Position numbers and translations under genes: made by a program
Notes under the pieces: model-generated
Seen by the model: only the letters and a program-made list of their open reading frames with translations
Told to the model about the DNA's origin: nothing
The model's database searches: none
NCBI RefSeq assembly: GCF_002788215.1
Contig: NZ_CP024845.1
Span: 2,418,001-2,482,000 of the forward strand
DNA from: Halohasta litchfieldiae
Lineage (GTDB): Archaea > Halobacteriota > Halobacteria > Halobacteriales > Haloferacaceae
Reading direction: 5' to 3'
DNA: 64,000 nucleotides
In this document: positions 53,907 through 63,285 of the stretch, in pieces
Layout of the letters: each line of letters opens with the position of its first letter
Numbering within the stretch: the stretch's first letter is position 1

Positions 53907-55631
53907 CTACGGATACGGATGGTACGGGCGGTCGCGTTGTGGCTCAAAGCCGAGCGACCGAGGCACTTCCTGCAGACGGTCGCCGAAGTACGGATCGCCG
54001 GTAAACAGTGGTTGTGCGGCCGGGATCACTGCCCGTACTGCCTCGAAGCCGAGGTGTTCTACATCCCGCGTCGTGAGCCGCGAGGCGTATGCATCGAGGC
54101 CCACGGCCGCCACGCTGTCGACGACCGCATCCAGTTCTTCTGTGCCCGTTAGGCCCGGGCTACCAAGGGAGTCGACCGGAATGCGGCTCTCGGTTTTGAC
54201 GAACTCCTGGGCGGCCGCCGGGAACGAGGCGTACTTCCCAATGGCACCGCCCTGCTGGCTGGCGTCGTCGGGACCCATCGCCCGAAGCTCCATCCAGTTT
54301 TGGAGCGCTTCGGCGAGCGCCGACCGGGCGGCGGCGGTCGGATCGAGCCCTGCGGCCGAGCCGACCGCAAACTGTGGCCACTCACCCTCGCGGTGGACCG
54401 CGACCGCAATCACGGGAACGTCGATATCCTGCGTGACGAGCAACGGCGTGACGGTGAGCGACTCCGCGCTGGCTCGTCTCGTTAGCTCCGCGAAGGCTTC
54501 GTCGTCGACCGCGAGGCCCAACGGCTCGAAACTCGAATACCACGCCAGCATCGTCCCGTCCCGCTCGATGACTTCGTACAGTCCCGAGAGGACGGCCTCG
54601 ACCGTCGAGTTCCCGAGGCCGAGCCCGGTCGTGATCGGTGGCCGATACCGTCGACTCGGCGGCGGAAAGCAGACGAACTCCGCCGGCAGGGAAACGGGCT
54701 CGTCACTCGCCAGATCACACCCCTCGATCCACTCGATCCGTTGTTCGGGGTCCGGGGTCTCGAAGCTCTCGGGGCGGACGAACCGGCTGGGCGAGACCGG
54801 CCGCTTGCGGGTTCGTTCTGAGCCGCCATCGAGTTTCGAGCGCCGATAGACGCCTGCGCTGTAGCGTTCGAGGCCCTCGCCGATGGCCTTCATATACGCC
54901 CGGTCCCAGTCGCGGTCGACGCCAGCGGCCAACTGGGCGGCCGCGACATCACTGAAGCCGGCCGTGTCGGCTGTCGTTGCAATGTAGTAGGGAACCGGGA
55001 ACGACTCGCGCTCGCCAACCTGACTGAGAAGGCCTACACGGTCGTCGACTGCCCGTTCGGCTCGCGACAGCGAGGCGTCGACGTTCACCGACCGATGGGA
55101 AAGCCGAAGCGAGCGGTCGGGACCGGGCGTCTCACACTCACAATCCGGCACTGGCAGAAAACTGCGCTCTTGCCAGGGGAGTTCGATAAGTCGGCCACCA
55201 GTGGTCGACCCCGATACCAGATCGATCAGTTCGGCTCCGGCGACCGCCCCCGCTAACCGAACCTCACTCCGGGAGCCGCTGGGTTGTGCGTCAGAACGCT
55301 CCTCCTGATTGGCTGCAACGCGGGCGCGGAGGCACCCATAACAGGCCGTGCCGGGTTCATACAGCGAGACTGTTGCGTCGACGTCGGCCAGTGGGAACCC
55401 ACCAACGCCGCCGATTTCGACCGCAACCCATCGGTCAAAGACGGCCGAGGCGGCCGAAAAGACGTCTGCACCGGTGGGTGCGACGACCGCCCCGATGTCG
55501 GGCTGTGTCGTTCCATCCGCCGTCGAACCAAGCGCCGACGGCGCAATCCGGTCGACCGAGAGGTCGACATCAGTACAGGCCGCGGTGAGCGCCTCGACAG
55601 CGGGACCGCTGCCAACGAGACCAAGTTCCAT
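53907..55631 (-). CDS. YcaO-domain protein fused to a ThiF-like N-terminal domain
   Basis: A 574-residue protein. The N-terminal part (about 1-170) starts LGLVGSGPA, and has a zinc-type tetrad C97, C100, C164, C166, as in the partner protein of azoline-forming cyclodehydratases. The YcaO domain (about 210-574) has the ATP-binding motifs GEGLERYS and EVIERDGTM. It ends in PYHPYP, like the proline-rich C-termini important in azole-forming YcaO enzymes. Such proteins backbone-modify peptides or ribosomal proteins. No precursor peptide is seen next to it, so the substrate is unknown. Confidence 0.85.
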   Translation of the reverse strand: MELGLVGSGPAVEALTAACTDVDLSVDRIAPSALGSTADGTTQPDIGAVVAPTGADVFSAASAVFDRWVAVEIGGVGGFPLADVDATVSLYEPGTACYGCLRARVAANQEERSDAQPSGSRSEVRLAGAVAGAELIDLVSGSTTGGRLIELPWQERSFLPVPDCECETPGPDRSLRLSHRSVNVDASLSRAERAVDDRVGLLSQVGERESFPVPYYIATTADTAGFSDVAAAQLAAGVDRDWDRAYMKAIGEGLERYSAGVYRRSKLDGGSERTRKRPVSPSRFVRPESFETPDPEQRIEWIEGCDLASDEPVSLPAEFVCFPPPSRRYRPPITTGLGLGNSTVEAVLSGLYEVIERDGTMLAWYSSFEPLGLAVDDEAFAELTRRASAESLTVTPLLVTQDIDVPVIAVAVHREGEWPQFAVGSAAGLDPTAAARSALAEALQNWMELRAMGPDDASQQGGAIGKYASFPAAAQEFVKTESRIPVDSLGSPGLTGTEELDAVVDSVAAVGLDAYASRLTTRDVEHLGFEAVRAVIPAAQPLFTGDPYFGDRLQEVPRSLGFEPQRDRPYHPYP

Positions 55632-55686
55632 AGCTCACACTGCGGGTGGGAGGTAAAATAACACGGCGATGGCTCAACGACTGCGT

Positions 55687-56505
55687 TCAGTCGAGTAGGT
55701 CCTGACTAACGCCAGCCAGTTCGCTTGCCTCGGCCTCTCGGAGTCGGTCGTCGCCGAGTTGGAGTCGGAGCCGTGGTCGACCGACATCGATGGGAACCTT
55801 TTCGGTCGCGATAAGCCCCATGTCTTCGAGTCTGGTTTTGGTCCGCGAGAAGGTCGCCTTGCTGGCGATGCCGACATCTTCGCCCCATTTGGAGATATCG
55901 TAGAGGAGGACCTCGTTTCTCGCTGCGACCAGTAGCGAAATCGTTACTTCATCGAGCCCGTTGCCGTCGCCGCGAGCCGTATCAAGTTTGGCCAGCACTG
56001 CATCGAAATCCTCGCGGGCGGCCTCGCTGATATCGGCGGCCAGCGTCTCCCGAACGCGCGTGATCGGCGGCGTTCGGAGGCGGAATGGCTCGGCGGCCTC
56101 CCACTGGTCGTCGTAGCTGTCTCGGGCGCTCTCGACGAATTCGCTGTCATCAGTCGTCAGTGCGGCGATCCGGTCGCCAGCCGCGACGAGTGCCAACACT
56201 GACGCTCCCGAAATAAGCAGCGAGTTAGCCGCCGGATCATCGAGCGTCCGGATCGACAACTGACCAGCGTCGATCAGGTCGGCAGCGCGACTCGCAACCA
56301 GAAAGTCTTCCATCGTCTCCTTGAGTGGACGTTCCTCTGCGAGCATCCGAATCGTGGGGAGCTCACCATCGAATCCGGTGGCGACGTCGACCAGTGCCTG
56401 AATTGCCCCTTCGGTCGGGTCAATCAGTAGCAGATCATCCGTCGCTTCAGTGAGCACTGTCTGTAGGATATCGTTAATGTCTTGTTCGAGTAAATTCGAG
56501 TTCAT
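55687..56505 (-). CDS. tbsP: Transcription regulator TbsP
   Basis: A 272-residue haloarchaeal regulator. The N-terminal two thirds form a predicted alpha/beta domain (TDDLLLIDPTEGAI through GDRIAALTTDD). The C-terminal winged helix (about 185-255) has EDVGIASKATFSRTKTRL as recognition region. TbsP is known as a factor that acts with TrmB on central carbon genes such as gapII in Haloferax volcanii. It lies 3 kb from trmB on the same strand. Confidence 0.85.
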   Translation of the reverse strand: MNSNLLEQDINDILQTVLTEATDDLLLIDPTEGAIQALVDVATGFDGELPTIRMLAEERPLKETMEDFLVASRAADLIDAGQLSIRTLDDPAANSLLISGASVLALVAAGDRIAALTTDDSEFVESARDSYDDQWEAAEPFRLRTPPITRVRETLAADISEAAREDFDAVLAKLDTARGDGNGLDEVTISLLVAARNEVLLYDISKWGEDVGIASKATFSRTKTRLEDMGLIATEKVPIDVGRPRLRLQLGDDRLREAEASELAGVSQDLLD

Positions 56506-56613
56506 CTATAGTATAGTATAATATGGAAACTGTTATTTAATATTATCGGGTCTCGATCAACCACATCGGCATATGGTTCCCTAATTTAACTCCAAATCAG
56601 CGTCATTGAATCT

Positions 56614-56636
56614 ATTTATGTCATTCATACATAAAT
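56614..56636. promoter_or_regulatory. Inverted repeat in the tbsP / helicase intergenic region
   Basis: ATTTATG (56614-56620) and CATAAAT (56630-56636) form perfect arms around nine bases. The whole 56506-56690 gap is AT-rich, with alternating TATAGTATAGTATA next to tbsP. It may be a binding site for TbsP or another regulator of one or both divergent genes. Confidence 0.4.
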
Positions 56637-56691
56637 TATTTTCGGATGTATGTTTTGTGTTTTCTCACCGCGGGCAGGTGGGAACACCGAG

Positions 56692-56700
56692 GATATAAAT
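56692..56700 (+). promoter_or_regulatory. TATA box for the XPD-like helicase
   Basis: GATATAAAT is 21-29 bases before the GTG at 56721, which points to leaderless initiation there rather than at the upstream in-frame ATG 56646. Confidence 0.6.
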
Positions 56701-56720
56701 GCGGTCACGGAGGAGAGCCA

Positions 56721-59198
56721 GTGAACGTGTCGACCGACGAGAGCCCGGGCTGGGAGCAGTATTTCGGCTTCGAGCGTCCCTACGAGAACCAAGCCGACGC
56801 CATCGAGGCCGCAATCGAAACCGTCCGCCGAGAGGGATATCTCGCGATGGAGGGTCCCTGCGGGACCGGCAAAACGATGGCCGCCCTTACCGCGGCGGCG
56901 TTTCTGCTCCGGGAGACCGACCGCTTCGAGAACGTCGTGATAGCGACGCCGGTCAAACAGCAACGCCAGCAGTTCATCGAAGACCTCCGAACGATCAACC
57001 GCGGTCTCGACGAGCCGCTTTCGGGTGTCAGCCTCGTCGGGAAATCGGATCTCTGCCCCTACGGGCGCGAAGGTGTATTTCCCGACGACACCAGCGTCCA
57101 AACTCGGTGTGAGGAGCTGCGGGAGACGACCGCAGATCTCGTCCGTGAGGACGATTCCGGCGGCCACCGAGGCGACAGCGGCGGGTCGACAGCCGTCGAC
57201 TCATCAACAACCACTCCAGAAACAGACCCCGAGCCAGCGGCGATTATCGAGGGAACCACTGACGACGCCGAGCAGTGGTGGGACACCGACCGAGCCCGCA
57301 GCCTCGTGGAGACTGCGCGCCAAGATCAGGCCGCCAGCGACGACGAACCGCTTCGGACCGCCGGCGCGACCGCGCCGTACGGGACCGCACAGCCAGCCAC
57401 CCCTGCGGAGTTCACCGATAGCGAGAGCACGCCGCTGTACTGTCCGTTCGAGGCCGACTGGTATGCCCGTGACACCGGCTCGCCGGTCGGCTTCGAACAG
57501 GGCGTCGACCACGTCCTCTCGACGGACGATTTTCTCCCCGCCGCAGTTGAGGCTGGCACCTGTCCGCACCGGGTTATGAGCGTCCTACTAGAAAATGCGG
57601 AGATCGTAGTCGGCAACTATAATCACTTATTTGACAGTCAGACGCGCCATCTCACCGAGTCGATCCTCGACGAGCGGACGCTCGTGATCGTCGACGAGGC
57701 CCACCGGCTCGAAGAGCGCGTCAGGGATCTGCTCAGCGAGACCATGGGCCGGGTAACGCTCAAACAGGCCCAACAGGACCTCCAGACACTGCTCGAACGC
57801 GCCCGACAGCATCCTGACAACAAGGAACTCATCGAGTCGCATCTCGCCGACCACGACGTGCCGTACGAGGCGGTCGAACAGGCCCACCAGTTCTACGGCG
57901 AGGCGATTCAGTGGCTCGATGAGTATGTCGAAACAGAACTCACCGACCGCTTCGAGCGCTACGGCACCGGCTTTATTGATGAGGCCCTGCCTGACGAAAC
58001 CCTCGAACTCGAACTCCGTGAACCCGATTCCGACGAGCGAGACGCCTTCACGGTGTGGGCCGAAGAACAAGCAGGCTACACTGGTGACTTTTTCCGCACA
58101 CTCGGCGCTGTTGGCAGCGCTGTCGAGGACACACTGAGCCAGCAGGGGATCAACCGTGACTGTGTCTGTACGGCCACCGGGGTCCGGTTCAGTCAGTGGT
58201 GGCAGCGTGACCACACCGAGTTCTTTCGGGAGATCACGCTCGAACCCACGGATCTGGACTACCGAAACCCGGAGTATCCGTGGTTTAACGCCTACAACGC
58301 CTCGCTGGTGATGTACAACTGTATCCCCTCCGAGCAGGTCCGTGACATCCTCGGAGAGTTCGGCGGCGGCATCCTGATGAGTGCGACCCTTGAGCCAATT
58401 TCGATTTTTGAGACTGTCAGCGGGCTTGAATCGCTGTCGACGAGGACGTCCACAGATGATGACGGAGCCAAACGACGGGTCGACCGCCGGAGCTACGAGC
58501 TGCAGTTTCCGGCAGCCAACCGCGAAAGTTGGGTGGTCGACGTGATGCCGTTTACCGCCCGCAATCGGGGCCAACCAACCTCAGACAACCACAACGAGAC
58601 CAGAGAGCGCTACGCCTACGTCGCCCGGGAGATTGCCCGGAGCCACGGCAACATTCTGCTGTCGTATCCCAACTACGCCGAAGCCAAATGGGCCGCCGGT
58701 CGGCTCCGCAAGGAAGTCGACAAACCCGTCGTCCTCGACAGTTCCTCAAGCCACGAGGAAACCCAGCGCCTCAAAGAGCAGTTTTTCAGTGGCGAGCATG
58801 CGGTGCTGGTCACGAGTACTCGGGGGACGCTGACCGAAGGCGTCGACTACGCCGGCGAGAAACTCCACACGTGTGCGGTCTTCGGCGTCCCGCTTGTCAA
58901 CATCGGCTCTCCCCGTGTGCAGGCAGTCAGACACGCCTACGGCGACCGATTCGGCACTGACAACGCGTTCACGTATGCACTGACTATCCCCGCGGTCCGA
59001 CAGGTCCGACAGGCCATCGGACGCGTGCTTCGCGGCCCCGACGAGCGAGGGGTTCGGGTGCTGGTCGGCGAGCGGTATCTCCCTGACCGACCCCGGTCCG
59101 TCGCGCCGTTTTTCGCTGCCCAAGAACAACGGGAGTTCAGTCGACTGACGCCGGAGTTTCTCGGCAGTCAGTTCACACAGTTTTGGAACACTGAGTGA
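56721..59198 (+). CDS. XPD/Rad3-like superfamily 2 helicase with Fe-S cysteines
   Basis: An 825-residue DNA helicase starting with GTG at 56721. Walker A is EGPCGTGKT (about 44-52), and the DEAH box is VDEAHRLEE (about 324-332). Four cysteines (about C112, C130, C241, C281) are spaced for the iron-sulfur domain. A low-complexity insert of about 100 residues lies between the second and third. The C-terminal lobe has YPNYAEAKWAAGRL, STRGTLTEGVDYAG and QAIGRVLRGPDE. XPD relatives unwind DNA 5' to 3' in repair. Confidence 0.92.
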   Translation: MNVSTDESPGWEQYFGFERPYENQADAIEAAIETVRREGYLAMEGPCGTGKTMAALTAAAFLLRETDRFENVVIATPVKQQRQQFIEDLRTINRGLDEPLSGVSLVGKSDLCPYGREGVFPDDTSVQTRCEELRETTADLVREDDSGGHRGDSGGSTAVDSSTTTPETDPEPAAIIEGTTDDAEQWWDTDRARSLVETARQDQAASDDEPLRTAGATAPYGTAQPATPAEFTDSESTPLYCPFEADWYARDTGSPVGFEQGVDHVLSTDDFLPAAVEAGTCPHRVMSVLLENAEIVVGNYNHLFDSQTRHLTESILDERTLVIVDEAHRLEERVRDLLSETMGRVTLKQAQQDLQTLLERARQHPDNKELIESHLADHDVPYEAVEQAHQFYGEAIQWLDEYVETELTDRFERYGTGFIDEALPDETLELELREPDSDERDAFTVWAEEQAGYTGDFFRTLGAVGSAVEDTLSQQGINRDCVCTATGVRFSQWWQRDHTEFFREITLEPTDLDYRNPEYPWFNAYNASLVMYNCIPSEQVRDILGEFGGGILMSATLEPISIFETVSGLESLSTRTSTDDDGAKRRVDRRSYELQFPAANRESWVVDVMPFTARNRGQPTSDNHNETRERYAYVAREIARSHGNILLSYPNYAEAKWAAGRLRKEVDKPVVLDSSSSHEETQRLKEQFFSGEHAVLVTSTRGTLTEGVDYAGEKLHTCAVFGVPLVNIGSPRVQAVRHAYGDRFGTDNAFTYALTIPAVRQVRQAIGRVLRGPDERGVRVLVGERYLPDRPRSVAPFFAAQEQREFSRLTPEFLGSQFTQFWNTE

Positions 59199-59278
59199 GC
59201 AACTCCCGGTCAGTAGGCAGTCCCTACAATGGAACATTCGGTTCGTAACTAAACAATCCAACAACGACTTGATGCGTA

Positions 59279-59422
59279 ATGTCTGAGTCCAGCATGTATC
59301 ACCTCGTCTGTCGTGACTGTTCAAAAGAACAACTAGTCGAGAGTGCCTCGACAGCCAAACAACAGGCGGTCGACCACGAAGCGATCACCGGACATCGGTT
59401 GGATTTTAAACAGGTAGCGTAG
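59279..59422 (+). CDS. Small C2H2 zinc-finger-like protein, 47 aa
   Basis: ATG at 59279 opens a 47-codon frame with CRDC at 11-14 and a late H-x5-H pair (HEAITGH). This is the order of a single zinc finger in a mini-protein, as is common in haloarchaea. Upstream TTCGTAACTAAACA may hold the promoter. It overlaps no other gene. The short length means codon and motif evidence only. Confidence 0.65.
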   Translation: MSESSMYHLVCRDCSKEQLVESASTAKQQAVDHEAITGHRLDFKQVA

Positions 59423-59541
59423 GTCAGCGTCGCTCCAATTGTAGTCTCCATTTTCACGGCCACAGCAAGAGCACTACCGTTGGTCACTACGTCCACAAAA
59501 AGAATCGTTGGTTTGGAGAGTCGGAATGGCGTCCGAGCGCC

Positions 59542-59877
59542 TTAGCCGGTAATTTCGTCGAGCGCGTTGAGCAGGTCGTCTTTGTCTTGGACACCGATCA
59601 CGCGGTCGACTGATTCGCCGTTGTGGTAGAACTCAAGGGTGGGAACGCTTCGGATCCCTTTCGCGCTGGCGAACTCCTGGAGTTCGTCGATATCTACTTT
59701 GAGCACCGCGGCCTCGGTCTCGGCGGCGATCTCCTTGACGGTCGGCTCCAGCATCTTGCAGGGACCACACCAGTCGGCGTAGTAGTCGACGAGGACAACC
59801 CCATGTGACTCGATGAGTTCCTCGAAATGGCTCTCATCCTCGACGTGAATCGGCTCGGAAGCAGTTGTGGTACTCAT
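59542..59877 (-). CDS. Thioredoxin
   Basis: A 111-residue thioredoxin with the active site WCGPCK in YYADWCGPCKML, the cis-proline region VPTLEFY and a C-terminal LDEI. It would reduce protein disulfides in the cytoplasm. An N-terminal acidic tail extends the family core. The FAD-only protein at 23085 is not a complete reductase for it. Confidence 0.94.
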   Translation of the reverse strand: MSTTTASEPIHVEDESHFEELIESHGVVLVDYYADWCGPCKMLEPTVKEIAAETEAAVLKVDIDELQEFASAKGIRSVPTLEFYHNGESVDRVIGVQDKDDLLNALDEITG

Positions 59878-59983
59878 ACATGTTTCTACGAGGTCAAATG
59901 GTATAACAGTTGCAGGAATGTGTCAGTAGCTCGCACAACCCCCTCCCCCTCTCACTCAGATGACACTATCAAAAGAATATTAT

Positions 59984-60649
59984 TTAATCATCGACTATAT
60001 AGCTGAGAACAACGCCACCGTCGACCTGTTCGACAGTTTCCAGTGAGAGCGAGGAGAAATTCGTGACGAACCCCTCGCCGTCGGCGAGTGTTGGCGCATC
60101 ACGGCCGCCGATGACGAGCGATCCCACAAACACGGTCAGTTCGTCTACAAGATCGGTCTCAATAACTGAAAAGATCAGCTCGCCACCACCTTCGATCAGT
60201 AGGCGGTCTATACCACGTTTTTCGAGCTGGTCGAACGCCATTGGGAGGTCGACCCGTTGTGCTCCGGCGACGATCAGTTCGGCTCCGGCCTCCCGGAGCG
60301 CGTGTCGGCGTTCCTCGGGGGCAGCATCAGAGACGAGTACGTAGGTTTCGGCGGCGTCGTCACAGATCCGCCCCTCGGGTGGCGTGCGGCCACGGGAGTC
60401 AACCACCACGCGTGCGGGATCGCTGGATCGACCGGTGTCGCGTCGCCGTTGGCGTCGCTCGGGATCATCGAGCGTAAGATGCGGATTATCGGCTAGGACG
60501 GTCCCGATTCCGACCACGACGCCGTCGACGTCGGCCCGGATGCGGTCGACGCGGTCGAAGTCTTCGGGGCCGCTGATCTTTATTTGTTCGCGGCGACGCG
60601 ACGAGAGTTTACCGTCGACGCTCATCGCGGCGTTGATAACGACATCCAT
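59984..60649 (-). CDS. 2,5-diamino-6-ribosylaminopyrimidinone 5'-phosphate reductase (RibD C-terminal type)
   Basis: A 221-residue reductase of the RibD C-terminal/dihydrofolate reductase-like fold. Start VINAAMSVDGKLS is the family mark. A substrate loop follows in DGVVVGIGTVLADNPHLT, and LLIEGGGELIFS is the NADPH-binding segment. In archaea this ArfC-type enzyme reduces the ribosyl side chain in riboflavin and F420 synthesis before deamination. The start is ATG 60649, before the conserved part. A bacterial-like deaminase domain is absent. Confidence 0.9.
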   Translation of the reverse strand: MDVVINAAMSVDGKLSSRRREQIKISGPEDFDRVDRIRADVDGVVVGIGTVLADNPHLTLDDPERRQRRRDTGRSSDPARVVVDSRGRTPPEGRICDDAAETYVLVSDAAPEERRHALREAGAELIVAGAQRVDLPMAFDQLEKRGIDRLLIEGGGELIFSVIETDLVDELTVFVGSLVIGGRDAPTLADGEGFVTNFSSLSLETVEQVDGGVVLSYIVDD

Positions 60650-60787
60650 GCGGTGGAATGAGACGGCGGAGGTATCGGCGTTTTGGTCCGGTCGACGGGG
60701 GTGGCTGTCGGCCACATGGGAATGTGGCAACGATTTCACAGCTCAAACGGGCCAACTGATAAGTGGGGGCTGAGCGAATCAAACAGT

Positions 60788-61834
60788 ATGACTCCGCGCA
60801 TACTCATGCTTGGCTGGGGGTTTCCACCGAACGTCACCGGCGGTCTCGACACGTGGGTCGGTGAAGTGTTCGAAGCTTTCGAAGCAAAGGACGTAGATAT
60901 GCAGCTCTTGCTCCCCGAGGAGTATGCTCCGACTGATCGGGAGGGTATTCATAGCGCCCCAACCGGCGACAGTGACATCATCACCCGCGTTGGTCGAATG
61001 AGCGACAAGTTCGTCGAACTCGCCGAAGACGCCGACATCGCCCACACCAACGACTGGTTCGGCTATGGGCCGGGACTCCGGGCCAAACGCGAAACCGACG
61101 CCACGTGGGTGTCGGCGTTCCACTCGCTGTCCAGTGACCGCAACATCAATCCCCCAGAACGGGAAGTCGAAACCGAACGCCGTGTCGCAAACCAGTCCGA
61201 TATCCTGATTTCGGTCAGCGACATCACCCGACAGAACGTCCTCGACCTGTACGATGCTGACTCACACGTCGTCCACAATGGGTTTTCATCGCTTGAGACG
61301 ACCGGCTTTAATGTGAAGGCCGATCTCGGCATCGAAGGGCCAATGCTGTTTTTCGTCGGTCGACACACCGACCAGAAGGGGATCAGTCATCTGCTGTATG
61401 CAATGAACAAGGTCCAGAATACGGATGCGACGCTTGTTCTCGGCGGCAGCGGCCACCAGACCGACCACCTGAAGATGTTTTCAAAACTGCTCGGGATCGA
61501 AGACCGCGTGAAGTTTGCGGGCTACATTCCGGAAGAAAAGCTCGGTGACTACTACGCGGCCGCTGACGTGTTCATCTCGCCGTCGCGGGCCGAGCCGTTC
61601 GGTCTCACGATCACCGAAGCACTCGCAGCGGGCGCACAGGTCGTCGCCACCGAAAGCGGTGTCCGAGAGACACTCCCAGACGGCTGTCTCGTCGAGGTGA
61701 CGACCGACTCGAATTCGATTGCTCGTGGGATCGACGAAGCACTCGCCCGCGAGGGGCCGCCACAGTACGAGCCGCGAACGTGGGACGAGGTCGCCGACGA
61801 CTTGCTTGCGGTCTACAACACTGCATTCGACTGA
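60788..61834 (+). CDS. GT-B glycosyltransferase, group 1 (GT4-like)
   Basis: A 348-residue glycosyltransferase. N-terminal LGWGFPPNVTGGLDTWVGEVF is the acceptor-side glycine-rich loop. The C-terminal half has FVGRHTDQKGISHLLYA, VKFAGYIPEEKLGDYYAAADVFISPSRAEPFGLTITEALA, with the conserved E-x7-E motif in the last part. It would add a sugar from a nucleotide donor to a lipid, glycan or glycoside. ATG 60788 is used; the upstream frame is antisense to the reductase. Confidence 0.9.
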   Translation: MTPRILMLGWGFPPNVTGGLDTWVGEVFEAFEAKDVDMQLLLPEEYAPTDREGIHSAPTGDSDIITRVGRMSDKFVELAEDADIAHTNDWFGYGPGLRAKRETDATWVSAFHSLSSDRNINPPEREVETERRVANQSDILISVSDITRQNVLDLYDADSHVVHNGFSSLETTGFNVKADLGIEGPMLFFVGRHTDQKGISHLLYAMNKVQNTDATLVLGGSGHQTDHLKMFSKLLGIEDRVKFAGYIPEEKLGDYYAAADVFISPSRAEPFGLTITEALAAGAQVVATESGVRETLPDGCLVEVTTDSNSIARGIDEALAREGPPQYEPRTWDEVADDLLAVYNTAFD

Positions 61835-62055
61835 CTAGTCACGTTCAACTAATCTAACAACGGTATACATCGATTACTGTCTGTAACGATCATCTAACAG
61901 CACAGAGCTGGAACCGGCGGCCATGATGGTTTCTGTGGGATCAACAATAGTAGCTCTAGTATATGCCTAGTTGTGTAAGTATTAATATTTAAAATTATTT
62001 GAGGTTTTTATGTCACTATTACAATACTATTCGGTAGTAATCTGGGAACTGCATT

Positions 62056-63186
62056 ATGACAACAGATGGATCAGACGATGCTGGAATCTACCGTCGAACA
62101 TATGTCAAGGGCGTTACTACCGCTGGTGCGGTCGCTGGACTCGGTGGATTCGCGGCGAAATCGACCAGTGCACAACAAGAATCGCCCCAAGATGTCAACG
62201 ACGAGGCGACTGTCGCCGAATTTTGTGGGTTCTTCAATCCGGGGCCACAAGATCAACAATGTATTGCGTGCGTTGAGGCCGAATGTGACGAGGAGGTAAA
62301 CCCACTCAATCCGCTTTTTACCGGACTAACCGGCCAGTGTTTCACGCCGGATGAGATCCCGGACGGTGCCGATTACATCACCCTCAAAGCAGGGTTGAAC
62401 TGCTATTTAGCATCGGTTGATGACAACACGACGTTCTGTCTTCCACCGGGGTCGCCCGACATCAGTAACGCGACGTTTTATTCGTGTGGTGGCGATCCGA
62501 CGCCCGCACTGGTCGACTTCGAGGTGACCTGCGAGGAACTCACTGTCGAAACCGAAAACATCGATGACGACGAGACACTGACAGCGACGGTCACGTTCCT
62601 CGATCAGGATAGCGTGGAGTCAGAGGAAACCTTCGAGGCGACGGTTGAAGACGATACAGCCACATTCGACCTCCCCGGTGATCTCAATCCGACCTTCTTC
62701 GTACTCTCGTTCGGGGATAGCGTGCTCGGTGAGCAAGATATCGTCGCCGAAGATGCCCCCTGTACCGACGAGCCGCCCGAGCCACCTGAGCCCGAAGACC
62801 CCCTCATCGATGCCATCGACGTGACTTGTGAAGAGATCACGATTACGACCGACAACATCGAAACTGGTGAGACACTCTTTGTCACCGTTGAGTTTGTCGG
62901 TGATATTTCAACGACTTACGATGTGATAGTCGACGCTGACGGTGTGGGTGTAATCGCACTTCCTGGTGATTTCGATCCATCGAGTATCGAGATCGTGTTC
63001 GAGGATGAAACCCTCTTCGCTGGAAACATTCAGGCGACTGACGCCCCCTGTGCGGAGGTACCGCCAGAACCACCCGAGCCGCCGGAACCGCCAGAGCCAG
63101 ACAATAAAAAGGAACTCAAAAAACGGATGAAAGAACACAAGGCGAAATACGAGGAGTACAAAAAGAAGTACGAAAAACACGACTAA
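62056..63186 (+). CDS. Tat-exported protein with two repeated domains and Lys-rich tail
   Basis: A 376-residue protein with a Tat signal (RRTYVKG at 13-19, then a hydrophobic core to about 35). A cysteine-bearing segment comes first (CVEAECDEEV, CFTPDEIP). Two tandem domains of about 85 residues follow, beginning EVTCEELTVET and DVTCEEITITT and each ending in DAPC. Pro/Glu-rich spacers (PPEPPEP) lie after each. The last 30 residues are basic and helical (KKELKKRMKEHKAKY), unusual for a haloarchaeal protein. Probably a cell-surface protein of unknown role. Confidence 0.85.
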   Translation: MTTDGSDDAGIYRRTYVKGVTTAGAVAGLGGFAAKSTSAQQESPQDVNDEATVAEFCGFFNPGPQDQQCIACVEAECDEEVNPLNPLFTGLTGQCFTPDEIPDGADYITLKAGLNCYLASVDDNTTFCLPPGSPDISNATFYSCGGDPTPALVDFEVTCEELTVETENIDDDETLTATVTFLDQDSVESEETFEATVEDDTATFDLPGDLNPTFFVLSFGDSVLGEQDIVAEDAPCTDEPPEPPEPEDPLIDAIDVTCEEITITTDNIETGETLFVTVEFVGDISTTYDVIVDADGVGVIALPGDFDPSSIEIVFEDETLFAGNIQATDAPCAEVPPEPPEPPEPPEPDNKKELKKRMKEHKAKYEEYKKKYEKHD

Positions 63187-63285
63187 CGTAGTCGGAACCG
63201 ACGACGGGTGAGGCCTCTACTCACAGCTTTTCATACCGTTTCGGCCCAGTTGGATCGCAGATCCTCGCGTGCCGCCGCTCTCAGG

